From assembly GCF_014202755.1 (NCBI RefSeq), contig NZ_JACHHK010000003.1:1-64000 (forward strand): 64,000 nucleotides of DNA, read 5' to 3'. Shown here in pieces: positions 24,049 to 32,849 of the stretch (position 1 is its first letter; every line of letters begins with the position of its first letter). This DNA is from Catenisphaera adipataccumulans (GTDB lineage: Bacteria > Bacillota_I > Bacilli_A > Erysipelotrichales > Erysipelotrichaceae). Below the pieces are notes generated by a model, which searched no databases, had not been told where the DNA came from, and saw only the letters and a program-made list of their open reading frames with translations. The position numbers and the translations under genes were made by a program.

Positions 24049-26339
24049 AGTCTGCTTTCATCATACAGGGTTCTGCTCAGCAGTTCTTCCTGCACGGTTC
24101 TGTCCAGATTGACAAAGACCGCGGAATAGCCGGCGACGCGGACAATCAGATCCGGATACTTCTCCGGATGGACCATGGCATCTTCCAGAGCGCCTTTATC
24201 GACAACGGTTACCATCACATGGCAGCCGCCCTTGCGGAAATAGACCTTGAACATCTGTTCGATCAGCTTTTTATTCTGATTGAACATCGGCTTGGAGAAC
24301 TTGATGTTCTGCACGGAACCGGCATGATATCTGGCATCGAAGGTGCTGAGCGAGTTCAGAAGCTGTGTCGGGCTGCCCTTATCGGCGCCGCCCTGCGGAT
24401 TGTTGGCCGGATTCATGTACATGCCGGACAGCCGGCCGTCCGGAGAAGCCGCGGTCTGCAGGCCCCATTCGGTATTCAGCGAGTTGTTGGAGATGACGAT
24501 TTCATAGTACTGCATGCCGATCTGAATGCCTCTGTCGCGGATGCCCTTGGCCACAAATTCATAGAGGCTGTTGGCCATCTGATCAGCCGTATCCAGATCA
24601 TTGCCGTACTTGTCGCAGGCCAGGCAGTCATGTCTGATTTCTGCGTAGCCTACGAAATTATGCAGAACAGCTTCCTCCAGCTGCGGCAGCGTATATTTCT
24701 TTTCTTCGAAAACAAGGTGCTTGATGGCATACAGTGAATCGGAGGCGTTGATATTGCCATACGTTTCGCATGTACCGCCGAGATATCTGACCCCGCCGTC
24801 CAGCAGTGCCTTTCCTCTTTCCAGGCAGTCATCCATCAGAATGCTGTTGAGCAGGAAGGAACATTCCCGGTTCATGACGCCGTAGGAGTTGTACTGGGCC
24901 TGTACGCTGAGATCCATATAATAGTTCAGCAGTTCCTTGTAGCCGTCATAGAATTCATCAAAGCTCTTGATCTTCGCCATATCTTTCGGCTGGATCGGCC
25001 CGAGCTTGTATTTGCCGTCCATCGGATCCACACCGTTATTCATGTAGATATTCAGGATCTTGAGCAGGTTGATCAGGGTATTGGGCGTACCGGTGCTCTG
25101 CCCCCAGAGTACAAACTCCGTGCAGCCGAACGGCACATATCTTGTCGCTGTTTCCGGATCGACGCGCATGCCCCAGGCAACTGCCGGCACATTGACTTCA
25201 TCATTGTAAAGGGTCGGATAAGTGGCGCCTGCGCCTAAGGCATCCATGACTTCCGCCCATGTCTGTTCATCGGTGTTTTCATCTATCCGTAAGGTGAACT
25301 GCGGTTCCACGTAGCGGCAGTCCTTGCATACTTTAAGCGCGATATGCATGAAGCGGTCTGCTTCGGCCGGATGCTTCCTGCCCTTGCCGCCGACGATCAC
25401 TCGGCCGTTGACCGTGGTGCGTCTGTTTTCAATCATCGTCCAGAGCGACTTGATATAGTCATAGGCATCCTGCTCGCTCATGCGTCCTTCATCCAGATCT
25501 CTGGCAAGATACGGACCGAGGAAATCATCCAGACGACCGTAGTTGATGACGCCGGCCGGCAGGGCATAGAGCCATAATAACTGCAGGGCTTCCGGGAAAG
25601 TCTCCGGTCTAGCAACGGAGATCTTCCGAAGAACAGCTGCCATATTCATCAGCTGTGCTTTCCGCTTTTCATCCGTTTCACCCTGGGCGGTCCGCACGGC
25701 TTCATCCGCCAGATACAGCGCACATTCGGTCAGAAGATCCATCTCATCCATGCAGCAGTCATAGAAATCAGCGCTTTCCGGATGCTTTTCCTTTTTCGAA
25801 GCAATCAGCTTCTTCAGACCGCCGATGCCGTTATCCAGCAGCTTCGGATAATCCAGCATCATGCCCGATAAACGGGCTGTCGCCAGTAACGGGTAGCTTG
25901 GATCGATGAAGCGGCCGATTGTGACATCCGTCAGATTTTCCCGGCAGTAGATGGTTTTGACATCATGATCCAGCCAGTAGTTATACAGTTTTTCAATGCG
26001 CGGCTTATAAGCTTCGCCCAGGCGGTCGCCGAGGGCGTGGAGCTGGTCAAACCGGCAGTAATGGCCGACACCGCCGACAGATGTCACCGAGCCGAAGCCG
26101 ATCGGCAGGAAATCCATGCGGCCGACAATCAGATCTTGTTTTTCAATGGATCGGTACAGGGTCGGAAACAGTACTTTCTGGCATTCCACTTCTCTTCTGG
26201 CGCGGGATGCACTGCTGTATTTCCGGTGCGTTTGGGTATAGCGCTCCATGATTTCCAGCTGCTCCAGATCTGTTTTTTCACAGGGGATTATTTTGGAAAC
26301 ATTGACGTTCTGACTTCCTTCGACATCGAATTTGACCAT
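24045..26339 (-). CDS. Glycyl radical enzyme 2, unassigned subfamily with a Cys-Thr-Glu site
   Basis: A 764-residue PFL-superfamily protein. Radical glycine is G737 in VRVAGYSAVF. The active-site loop reads FGCTEFVLWGQSTGTPN with C406 and E408. The residue between is Thr instead of the usual Val, so it is Cys-X-Glu like the eliminases and not a pyruvate formate-lyase. The ESNGHSFSxGRxDQ motif of diol dehydratases is replaced by PAGVINYGRLDDFLGPYL. The N-terminal YCRENLTD and GGVGHYCRFDQL are not motifs I know from characterised GREs. It is coupled to its activase, preceded by NanE and followed by manA, under a divergent AraC regulator. I expect radical elimination on a sugar or amino-sugar derivative; substrate unknown. 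Confidence 0.9.
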   Translation of the reverse strand: MVKFDVEGSQNVNVSKIIPCEKTDLEQLEIMERYTQTHRKYSSASRARREVECQKVLFPTLYRSIEKQDLIVGRMDFLPIGFGSVTSVGGVGHYCRFDQLHALGDRLGEAYKPRIEKLYNYWLDHDVKTIYCRENLTDVTIGRFIDPSYPLLATARLSGMMLDYPKLLDNGIGGLKKLIASKKEKHPESADFYDCCMDEMDLLTECALYLADEAVRTAQGETDEKRKAQLMNMAAVLRKISVARPETFPEALQLLWLYALPAGVINYGRLDDFLGPYLARDLDEGRMSEQDAYDYIKSLWTMIENRRTTVNGRVIVGGKGRKHPAEADRFMHIALKVCKDCRYVEPQFTLRIDENTDEQTWAEVMDALGAGATYPTLYNDEVNVPAVAWGMRVDPETATRYVPFGCTEFVLWGQSTGTPNTLINLLKILNIYMNNGVDPMDGKYKLGPIQPKDMAKIKSFDEFYDGYKELLNYYMDLSVQAQYNSYGVMNRECSFLLNSILMDDCLERGKALLDGGVRYLGGTCETYGNINASDSLYAIKHLVFEEKKYTLPQLEEAVLHNFVGYAEIRHDCLACDKYGNDLDTADQMANSLYEFVAKGIRDRGIQIGMQYYEIVISNNSLNTEWGLQTAASPDGRLSGMYMNPANNPQGGADKGSPTQLLNSLSTFDARYHAGSVQNIKFSKPMFNQNKKLIEQMFKVYFRKGGCHVMVTVVDKGALEDAMVHPEKYPDLIVRVAGYSAVFVNLDRTVQEELLSRTLYDESRL

Positions 26340-26365
26340 AACAGCTCCTTTCTGAATTCTTTCTT

Positions 26366-27133
26366 TTATTTGCTTTCTTTCGGCAGATGATTGATGCTTT
26401 CTCTTTCGGCGGTACGCCAGTTATCCTGCAGCCCGCCAATGAGATCGGTGAAACGCTTTGTGGTGAGATGAGGTCTGGTGATGGCGGAACCGACGACAAC
26501 CGCATCGGCACCGAGATACAGAGCCTTGACAGCATCTTCCGGTGTATAGATATGCCCTTCCATGATCATGAAGGCACGATCGCCGAAGTCGCGGCACATG
26601 CGGGCAAAGGAACGCATGTCAGGTTCCGTGATATCTTTGGTTTCCTTGGTATAGCCATAGAGGGTCGGGCCGATCATATCCGCGCCCATTTCAGCTGCCC
26701 TTTTCGCTTCTTCATAATTGGATACATCCGCAAAGATCAGGGCGTCCGGGATTTCCTTCTGCACCACCGGCAGCAGTTCCCAGGCCGGTCTTCCGTCTTC
26801 CGTCAGCTGATCCGTGCAGTCCAGGGCAATGATCTCCGCGCCGGCAGCCCATACCTGTCTGGCGGCATCGAGGGTCGGTGTGATGAAGACATCGCTGGTC
26901 TTGGAGAAGATCTTGTAGAGACCGATCATCGGCAGATCGACATTATCCTTGATCAGCTTGATCTGATCCGGACTGTTGGCACGAATGCCCTTGGCACCGC
27001 CCCACTCAGCAGCTTTGGCCATCTTCAGGACGAAATCCATGGAATAGACCGGATCCGTCGGCTGGATCTGGCAGGAAACAATCAGGCTCTTCTCAAGTGA
27101 AGCAAGTAAGTTCTTTTTTTCTTCGGCATTCAT
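26366..27133 (-). CDS. nanE: Putative N-acetylmannosamine-6-phosphate 2-epimerase
   Basis: A 255-residue TIM-barrel protein of the NanE family. Family positions are kept: IVSCQIQP at the start, GIRANSPDQI, the catalytic-type lysine in IGLYKIF, DVFITPT, FADVSNYEEAKRAAEMGADMIGPTLYGYT, the catalytic-type glutamate in MEGHIYTPEDA, and VVVGSAITRP. NanE turns ManNAc-6-P into GlcNAc-6-P in sialic acid catabolism. No sialidase, NanA lyase or NanK is seen nearby; instead it heads an operon with a GRE, its activase and manA. It may therefore serve a different 2-substituted mannose phosphate. Ribosome site AAAGGAG precedes ATG 27133. Confidence 0.85.
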   Translation of the reverse strand: MNAEEKKNLLASLEKSLIVSCQIQPTDPVYSMDFVLKMAKAAEWGGAKGIRANSPDQIKLIKDNVDLPMIGLYKIFSKTSDVFITPTLDAARQVWAAGAEIIALDCTDQLTEDGRPAWELLPVVQKEIPDALIFADVSNYEEAKRAAEMGADMIGPTLYGYTKETKDITEPDMRSFARMCRDFGDRAFMIMEGHIYTPEDAVKALYLGADAVVVGSAITRPHLTTKRFTDLIGGLQDNWRTAERESINHLPKESK

Positions 27134-27165
27134 ATCAATTACTCCTTTACTCTCTGTGCATCTTT

Positions 27166-27194
27166 ATTGTAGAGTGAAGGCAGGGTATTTTCAA
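27166..27194 (-). promoter_or_regulatory. Promoter of the nanE-GRE 2 operon
   Basis: TTGAAA (27189-27194), 17 bp, TACAAT (27166-27171) on the minus strand in the divergent gap with the AraC regulator. Confidence 0.65.
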
Positions 27195-27247
27195 TATTCT
27201 GAAAAGCTGTATTATTTATTGAGATTGTTCTTTTGGAGGTTTTCGCT

Positions 27248-28120
27248 ATGTTAATTGCCTGGCATGAAAAAGGTGTCACGAAAGATTCCTACATCAGTTT
27301 CTTCCGCCAGTCCCCTGTTTTCCGCACATATTACTATTATATGTACAACTGCGGTTCCTTTCATGTGAATGATCAGTACGAGATCACAAGTGAAGGCGTC
27401 CGGCCGCCGCTTTTCCTGATGGTCAGCGCCGGTCAGCTCAAAGCTGCCTATGAAGGGAAAACATACCTCATCGAACCGGATCAGGTTCTGCTGATCAACG
27501 GGGAAAAGCCGCATCACTACTGGTGTGAGCGGACTTGTGAGTTTCTTTTCTTCCATTACGGCGGCAAGGATGCCGTCGCCATGACGGAACATCTGATTGA
27601 AGTCAATCAGTCACCTGTGTTTACACCTGTTCATCCCGCCTGCCTTTACCAGAACGTCGTCGATACTTTTGCCGCGCTGTACTATGAGGACGGCGCCAGC
27701 GATCTGAAGATGTCTTCATTGATTTATTCTGTTCTATGCCAGCTGGAAAAAGATGACGGCATCCAGTCCGATACCGAACGGTATTCCCAGGCTGTTCGTC
27801 AGGCGATTCTCTACATGAAGAAGAATATCAGCCGCAGTATTACCCTGCCGGAAGTTGCCGGGGAAGTCGGTCTCAGCCCGTATTACTTTTCCCGCATGTT
27901 CAAGAAGGAAACAGGTTCTTCCCCGATTGACTTTCATTCCAGCATGAAAGTCAACATCGCCAAAGTCATGCTGCGGACAACCGACAGTTCCGTCTCGGAA
28001 ATCGGCCGGATTCTCGGCTACAGCAGCGATGCCAGCTTCATCAATGCCTTCAAGCTGCGCTGTCAGACCACACCCCAGAAATACCGCAATGCTATGGCGA
28101 AAAAGCACCGCCGCAAATGA
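27248..28120 (+). CDS. AraC-family transcriptional regulator of the GRE 2 island
   Basis: A ~290-residue regulator. An N-terminal cupin-like ligand domain (about 50-110: LIEPDQVLLINGEKPHHYWCE, EFLFFHYGG) precedes two AraC helix-turn-helix motifs near the C-terminus (ITLPEVAGEVGLSPYYFSRMFKKE and VSEIGRILGYSSDASFINAFK). The ATG at 27248 is preferred because TGGAGG lies 9 bases before it. Divergent from nanE across 114 bp, it most likely activates that operon when its sugar ligand binds. Confidence 0.92.
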   Translation: MLIAWHEKGVTKDSYISFFRQSPVFRTYYYYMYNCGSFHVNDQYEITSEGVRPPLFLMVSAGQLKAAYEGKTYLIEPDQVLLINGEKPHHYWCERTCEFLFFHYGGKDAVAMTEHLIEVNQSPVFTPVHPACLYQNVVDTFAALYYEDGASDLKMSSLIYSVLCQLEKDDGIQSDTERYSQAVRQAILYMKKNISRSITLPEVAGEVGLSPYYFSRMFKKETGSSPIDFHSSMKVNIAKVMLRTTDSSVSEIGRILGYSSDASFINAFKLRCQTTPQKYRNAMAKKHRRK

Positions 28121-28146
28121 AAAAGGTGCCGGAGCACCTTTCTTTC
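28119..28146. terminator. Bidirectional terminator
   Basis: AAGGTGC-CGGA-GCACCTT with T-rich tails on both strands, between the AraC gene and the convergent gene remnant. Confidence 0.8.
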
Positions 28147-28228
28147 AGAGAATAATGGTCAGTGTTCCGTCTTTGCCAAGCATCAGCTGCTGAGGATCGG
28201 CTTTCTTTCCATCGATCAATACTTCCTG
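28145..28228 (-). pseudogene. C-terminal remnant of an unidentified protein cut by the IS
   Basis: The last ~28 codons of a minus-strand gene remain (VLIDGKKADPQQLMLGKD then GTLTIIL and stop). The frame runs upstream directly into IS copy 2 at about 28229. I do not recognise the family from this short tail. Because it converges on the AraC gene, it probably marks the former far side of the GRE 2 locus. Confidence 0.6.
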
Positions 28229-28937
28229 ATACTGTATCAGATCGAAGTGGTCGCCGGAGACGGTGCAAGGTGGATTGATTCCTGCATAGAAACATACCTT
28301 AGACGGGCCCGTAGATGCATAGATTTCTTTCATGTCGTGGGCTGGACAGAGTTAAGAACAGTGCCAGACGTGCGGCAGAAAACGAGGTCAGACGAATTGA
28401 AAGTGAATTCCAAAAGGCCGAGGAGGAAGCTGAGAAAGAACAGGAGGAGATCGAAAGAAACTGAATGAAGCGTACAGCCAGCTGAAGCAGATGCCGGTCA
28501 GAGGACGACCCAGCAGACAGAAAGTTGAGCTGAAGACTTATATCCAGGCACTGGAGAACCAGCTTGAAGACCTGCAGATGACAGAAGGCATCGTGCAGTT
28601 TGCGGAACTGTCAAAAAAGATTGCACGCCACAGGAAAAACATTCTGAATTCCGTGGAACTTCAGGTGAACAGCTCACGCAGTGAAGCTGCGAATACGACG
28701 ATTAAGTCACTGATCGCAACGACAAGAGGCTTCCGCAACCTGGATAACATGTTTGCCCTGATCTATCGAGATGTTCAGACCTGACAATACCGCTGAACAA
28801 CAGATATCAGCCATCTTCCCAAAAGCAGGCTGAACTCAGAGAGCTGCAGAATGCAAGGAAGAAAGCGAGAATGGAGAAGAGACGTTCATCCATTCAAGCA
28901 TGATTAAACCCGGGATGAACCACCCACCCCGGGTACA
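28229..28937 (+). mobile_element. ISL3-family insertion sequence, degenerate copy 2, left part missing
   Basis: It begins inside the transposase (same sequence as copy 1 from about 22350) and runs to the right end. An internal deletion joins QLK to QMPVRGRPSRQ, and a one-base deletion lies near 28456. The C-terminal ISL3 part SLIATTRGFRNLDNMFALIY is recognisable up to about 28785, followed by remnants of the tail. The right inverted repeat ends about 28937 and matches the left end of copy 1 imperfectly. No complete transposase can be read; the 850 bp between 28120 and 28967 otherwise hold no gene. Confidence 0.85.
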
Positions 28938-28944
28938 GAAGCGC

Positions 28945-28972
28945 AAAAATAAGAGGCTTTTGCCTCTTATTG
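28945..28972 (-). terminator. Terminator of purA
   Basis: AATAAGAGGC-aaaa-GCCTCTTATT then TTTG on the minus strand; the stem begins in the purA stop codon. Confidence 0.82.
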
Positions 28973-30247
28973 AATTTCATGAATATAAATGTTGTTGACG
29001 CGGTCCGGTCCGACCGAAACCATCGATACGCGGACGCCGGTAAAATCTTCAATGAACTGAATGTAGTCCTTGCAAGTCTGCGGCAGTTCATCGTATGTCT
29101 TCATCGCAGAAATATCTTCTTTCCATCCCTTGAAGATCTTGTAGACCGGTTTCGCTTTGGCAACCGTGTGCTGATCGCTCGGAATATAATCGTAGACCTT
29201 GCCGTCGATCTCGTAACCGACACAGACCTTGATCTGATCCAGTCCGGTCAGAACATCGATCTTCGTGATGACGATATCCGTTAAACCATTCAACATGTTC
29301 GCATGTTTGACGACCAACAGATCCAGCCAGCCGCAGCGGCGCGGACGTCCGGTCGTTGCACCGTATTCAAATCCATGTTCACGGATCCAATCTCCCTGTT
29401 CATCCAGCAGTTCGCTGACAAACGGTCCCTCACCGACGCGTGTGGAATAGGCTTTGACAACACCGACCACGGTCTGGATCTTGCTTGGCGCGATGCCGGC
29501 ACCGGTCGGCACACCGCCGCTGGTCGGCGAAGAAGACGTCACATACGGATACGTTCCGTAATTGATATCCAGCATGCAGGCCTGCGCCCCTTCAAATAAG
29601 ACACGCTGGTCAGCATCAATAGCTTCATTGACAATGTGTGTCGTTTCACGGATCATCGGCACGATCCGATCATGGATCGCTTCAAAATCCGCAAGCATTT
29701 GATCATAATCCATAGCTTTGCCGCCGTAAACTTTCGTAAACAAAGCGTTTTTGAAATCCAGACATTCCTTCAAGCGAACTTTAAATGTTTCAAAATCGAT
29801 GAATTCATGATAACGGATCCCGCGGCGGGCATACTTATCGCTGTAGCATGGACCGATCCCGCGTTTGGTCGTACCGATCTTATTTTTCTTGGCATTTTCT
29901 TCCAGCTCATCCTGATATTGATGATACGGCATCAACATCTGCGCGCGGTCACTGATCACGATATGATCCGTTTTCAAACCGCTGGCTTCCAATGTTTCCA
30001 TTTCTTTCAGCAGTACAAACGGGTTGCAGACCACGCCCGGTCCAATGATACACAAAGCATCTTCATGCAGCACACCGCTGGGCAGCAGATGCAGGACGTG
30101 TTTCTGTCCGTTGACGACCACTGTATGACCGGCATTGTCTCCGCCTTGGAAACGCACGATCAAATCGGCTTTTTCTGCTAATACATCGACGATTTTTCCT
30201 TTACCCTCATCGCCCCATTGGGTTCCGACAACAACTTGAGTTGACAT
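28967..30247 (-). CDS. purA: Adenylosuccinate synthetase
   Basis: A 426-residue protein with the family hallmarks GTQWGDEGKGKIVDVLAE (residues 8-25, catalytic Asp), GGDNAGHTVV (catalytic His), FEGAQACMLDINYGTYPYVTSSSP and TTGRPRRCGWLDL. It joins IMP and aspartate with GTP, the committed step to AMP. A near-perfect promoter (30284-30312) precedes it and it is monocistronic. The YRVN-like ending VGPDRVNNIYI is normal. Confidence 0.97.
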   Translation of the reverse strand: MSTQVVVGTQWGDEGKGKIVDVLAEKADLIVRFQGGDNAGHTVVVNGQKHVLHLLPSGVLHEDALCIIGPGVVCNPFVLLKEMETLEASGLKTDHIVISDRAQMLMPYHQYQDELEENAKKNKIGTTKRGIGPCYSDKYARRGIRYHEFIDFETFKVRLKECLDFKNALFTKVYGGKAMDYDQMLADFEAIHDRIVPMIRETTHIVNEAIDADQRVLFEGAQACMLDINYGTYPYVTSSSPTSGGVPTGAGIAPSKIQTVVGVVKAYSTRVGEGPFVSELLDEQGDWIREHGFEYGATTGRPRRCGWLDLLVVKHANMLNGLTDIVITKIDVLTGLDQIKVCVGYEIDGKVYDYIPSDQHTVAKAKPVYKIFKGWKEDISAMKTYDELPQTCKDYIQFIEDFTGVRVSMVSVGPDRVNNIYIHEIQ

Positions 30248-30283
30248 AATATCTTCCTTTTCATTCGCTATACAGCCAAAAAA

Positions 30284-30312
30284 ATTATAAACAGTGCTAT
30301 GATTTCTGTCAA
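30284..30312 (-). promoter_or_regulatory. purA promoter
   Basis: Full-consensus TTGACA (30307-30312), 17 bp, TATAAT (30284-30289) on the minus strand, about 37 bp before the purA ATG. Confidence 0.87.
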
Positions 30313-30327
30313 ATTTTTCGGAAGCAT

Positions 30328-31599
30328 TTACATTTCTTTCATTCTTCTTTCAATTGCCTGGATGCGGTGATGCATGCCGGGATGATCGTATTCCAGAAAT
30401 TCGACCCGATCGTCCGGATTGACATCAACTAATTCATCCTCCGAAAGTTCTTTAAAGGTCATGATCAGCTCAGGACCGTAACCAAAATCGACGGAACAGC
30501 GATCCGCTTCATATTCTTCTTTTCTTGAAACATAATTCGAAAAGATTTGGTAAGCAAACTGCAGCGGTTCCAGCAGAAGCGGCAAAATATAGAACACCAC
30601 ATAATAATTCATCGCCGGCAGATTGAACGCATGCATCACGTCGATCAAGAACAGTTCGACAATTTGAACATGGGCCAGCAGCCAAACAAAAATCAAAAAA
30701 CAAAACACCCAAATAAAATACTTTATAAAATTCAAAATGTTTTTCTTATGTTTCAAGTGACCGATTTCATGGCCTAACACAGCCAGCAGTTCCCGCTCGG
30801 AATTCTCTTTGATGAAGTTATCGGCAATGCCGAACTGCCGGATCCATAAAAACTTGAGCAAAAAAGCATTCTTGCGCGTCGAACGTTTGGATTCGTCATA
30901 GATCTCAATTTTTTTGACCGGGCGGCGGATTCCTGCCATCATCTCGATAATACGCTGACGCAGCGGCCCGTCCGGAAGCTCATGGAATGTATAACGATGG
31001 CGCATCATCTGCCAGCTGATCCAGGAAAAGAGCACAGCGATGAGAAAAAACAACAGCACGATCAGGCAGGCTGTCATCAAGACCGATCGAACCGGCATGC
31101 CGGCGGTCCAGCCTGTCAAATGTTCCAGTCCGTAAATAATGAGCACATACAAAAAAGATTCCCCGATCAGATCAAAAAGTGCATCAACGATCGTATCTTT
31201 CCAGAATTTTTTTCTGGTCATCGTATTCATCTGGTACTGCTCGTCGATCACAAAAGTCCGTTGATAAGAAAACCATGTTGAGATCACAAATTCGATCAAA
31301 CCGATCCCAACAAGCGTCAGCAGGCAGCGGCTGTAAACATTTGTCCCCCACCCGCTGATCCAGCGAAAGACTGGTGAACATAACAGCACCAGCGAAAAAA
31401 TCGTGCTTACCCAAAGGCTCTGCACGCTTTGACGGTCCAGGGCATTCTGATATGCCAAAAACTTACGGTAACGGCCGGTATCATAGATATCTGCCACATC
31501 GGCCGGCAGCGGTTTCAGTCGCTGGTTACGCGTGATCTTTAACAGCCATATTTCATACAGCAGCTGTAAAATGACAATGATGCAGCTAAAAACAATCAT
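30328..31599 (-). CDS. Membrane M48-family zinc metalloprotease (Ste24/CAAX protease-like)
   Basis: A 423-residue integral membrane protease. Zinc motif AVLGHEIGHLKHKKN lies near residue 275, with the third ligand in EYEADRCSVDFG about 80 residues later. Around six or seven membrane segments and the long N-terminal half (CAAX_1/M48_N) match Ste24-like enzymes rather than HtpX. It cleaves peptides at or in the membrane; the bacterial substrates are unknown. Ribosome site AGGAGGGGG precedes ATG 31599. Confidence 0.9.
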   Translation of the reverse strand: MIVFSCIIVILQLLYEIWLLKITRNQRLKPLPADVADIYDTGRYRKFLAYQNALDRQSVQSLWVSTIFSLVLLCSPVFRWISGWGTNVYSRCLLTLVGIGLIEFVISTWFSYQRTFVIDEQYQMNTMTRKKFWKDTIVDALFDLIGESFLYVLIIYGLEHLTGWTAGMPVRSVLMTACLIVLLFFLIAVLFSWISWQMMRHRYTFHELPDGPLRQRIIEMMAGIRRPVKKIEIYDESKRSTRKNAFLLKFLWIRQFGIADNFIKENSERELLAVLGHEIGHLKHKKNILNFIKYFIWVFCFLIFVWLLAHVQIVELFLIDVMHAFNLPAMNYYVVFYILPLLLEPLQFAYQIFSNYVSRKEEYEADRCSVDFGYGPELIMTFKELSEDELVDVNPDDRVEFLEYDHPGMHHRIQAIERRMKEM

Positions 31600-31608
31600 A
31601 TTTCCCCC

Positions 31609-31634
31609 TCCTAAAAAGAACAGGTTTCCCTGTT
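31609..31634 (-). terminator. Terminator of the CobW-family gene
   Basis: AGAACAGG-gaaa-CCTGTTCT followed by TTTT on the minus strand. Confidence 0.85.
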
Positions 31635-32792
31635 CTAATCTTGCACAAAATCATCGGTCGTGCAGGCATCCATCGCATCAATGATGCCTTGTCGGTCCAT
31701 GTTCTGGCCGATGAATACAATTTTATTTTCACGATCACCGTATTTGTCGTCCCAGATCTCTTTCAAAGATGGATCCGCCGCAATTTCGCGCGCCTGAATT
31801 TCCGGCTCGCACTCGCAGATCCAGATGCTGTCGCGTCCAGTCGTGATCTGACGGCCGGCCTGTTCGAAGACATAGAGATATTTCGGATCATTCTCAAACC
31901 ATAAGAAACCTTTCGTGCGGATCACACTATCCGGCCAGCGATTGGCTAGCTCTTCCAGTTTATCCATGACAAACGGTTTGCGGCTGTAATAGACAAACGT
32001 ATCAATGCCGTATTCATAGGCTTCGCCTTCATCATGTTCCTCTTCCTCGTTCAAGGCTTTGACCCATCCTTCATTGAAATAGGCTTTTTCAAAATCAAAA
32101 TTATCCGTATCGATCAACTCATCCAAATCTACTTCCCCGTAGCTGGCTTCGATGATCTTGGCTTCCGGACAAAGCGCATGGATCACAGCTTTGATTTCTT
32201 TTTTCTGTTCTTCATTGACCAATTCTGCTTTGTTCAGCACGATCACGTTCGCAAATTCCATCTGCTGGATCAACAGCGACTGGATGTCTTCCTCTTCTGC
32301 ATACTGTTCTTTTTTCTCGACAAAGTCACTGCCGCAGTTGAATTCAAAAGCCAGCCGGTTGGCATCGACCACGGAAATGATATTGTCCAGATGGCAGATC
32401 TCCGGCAGACCGCGGGAGGCAGTCATATCGCTCATCTGCGCAATGGTCTGCGCGATCGGGATCGGTTCGCAGACTCCGCTGGCTTCGATAATAATATAGT
32501 CAAACGTACCTGCCTGGACCAGTTCGCCGATTTGTTCCATCAAATCATTTTTCAGCGTGCAGCAAATGCACCCGTTCTGCAGCGGCACCAGACTGTTGTC
32601 CACTTCCTTGACCGCACCGGTCTTAGAGATCAGATCGGCATCAATATTGATCTCACCGATATCATTGACGATGACGGCAACTTTATGTCCTTTCGGATCT
32701 TTTAATATATGATTCAGCAGCGTTGTTTTACCAGCACCAAGATAACCAGTAATCAACGCAATGGGAATCGATTGAAAATCATCTTTCAGCAT
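31635..32792 (-). CDS. CobW/COG0523-family GTPase, putative metal chaperone
   Basis: A 385-residue G3E GTPase. Walker A GYLGAGKTTLLN is at residues 17-28, the metal-binding CXCC motif is in NGCICCTLKND (about 74-84), Walker B-like IIIEASGVCEP follows, and NKAE (guanine specificity) lies near 190. The C-terminal CobW_C domain is at about 270-370. The family delivers zinc, cobalt or other metals; the acidic EEEEHDEGE stretch near 253 is an alternative to the usual His-rich metal loop. No Zur site was identified. It is preceded by a small gene in the same direction. Confidence 0.88.
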   Translation of the reverse strand: MLKDDFQSIPIALITGYLGAGKTTLLNHILKDPKGHKVAVIVNDIGEINIDADLISKTGAVKEVDNSLVPLQNGCICCTLKNDLMEQIGELVQAGTFDYIIIEASGVCEPIPIAQTIAQMSDMTASRGLPEICHLDNIISVVDANRLAFEFNCGSDFVEKKEQYAEEEDIQSLLIQQMEFANVIVLNKAELVNEEQKKEIKAVIHALCPEAKIIEASYGEVDLDELIDTDNFDFEKAYFNEGWVKALNEEEEHDEGEAYEYGIDTFVYYSRKPFVMDKLEELANRWPDSVIRTKGFLWFENDPKYLYVFEQAGRQITTGRDSIWICECEPEIQAREIAADPSLKEIWDDKYGDRENKIVFIGQNMDRQGIIDAMDACTTDDFVQD

Positions 32793-32849
32793 GTTTTTCC
32801 CTCCTGTTCTGTAATGTAGCTTGTTTCTGAAAAAAATTCAAGCCGCAGA

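Noticed and set aside
24045..26339. Calling GRE 2 pyruvate formate-lyase
   Set aside because: It lacks adjacent catalytic cysteines and the PFL length and motifs; the Cys-Thr-Glu site points to an eliminase.
26366..27133. Interpreting nanE as proof of a sialic acid catabolic locus
   Set aside because: No NanA, NanK, sialidase or sialic acid transporter is in the neighbourhood.
21573..28937. Reading the island as an active composite transposon
   Set aside because: Both IS copies are incomplete and frameshifted, each lacks one end, and no target duplication is seen; it is better called IS-bounded debris around a locus.
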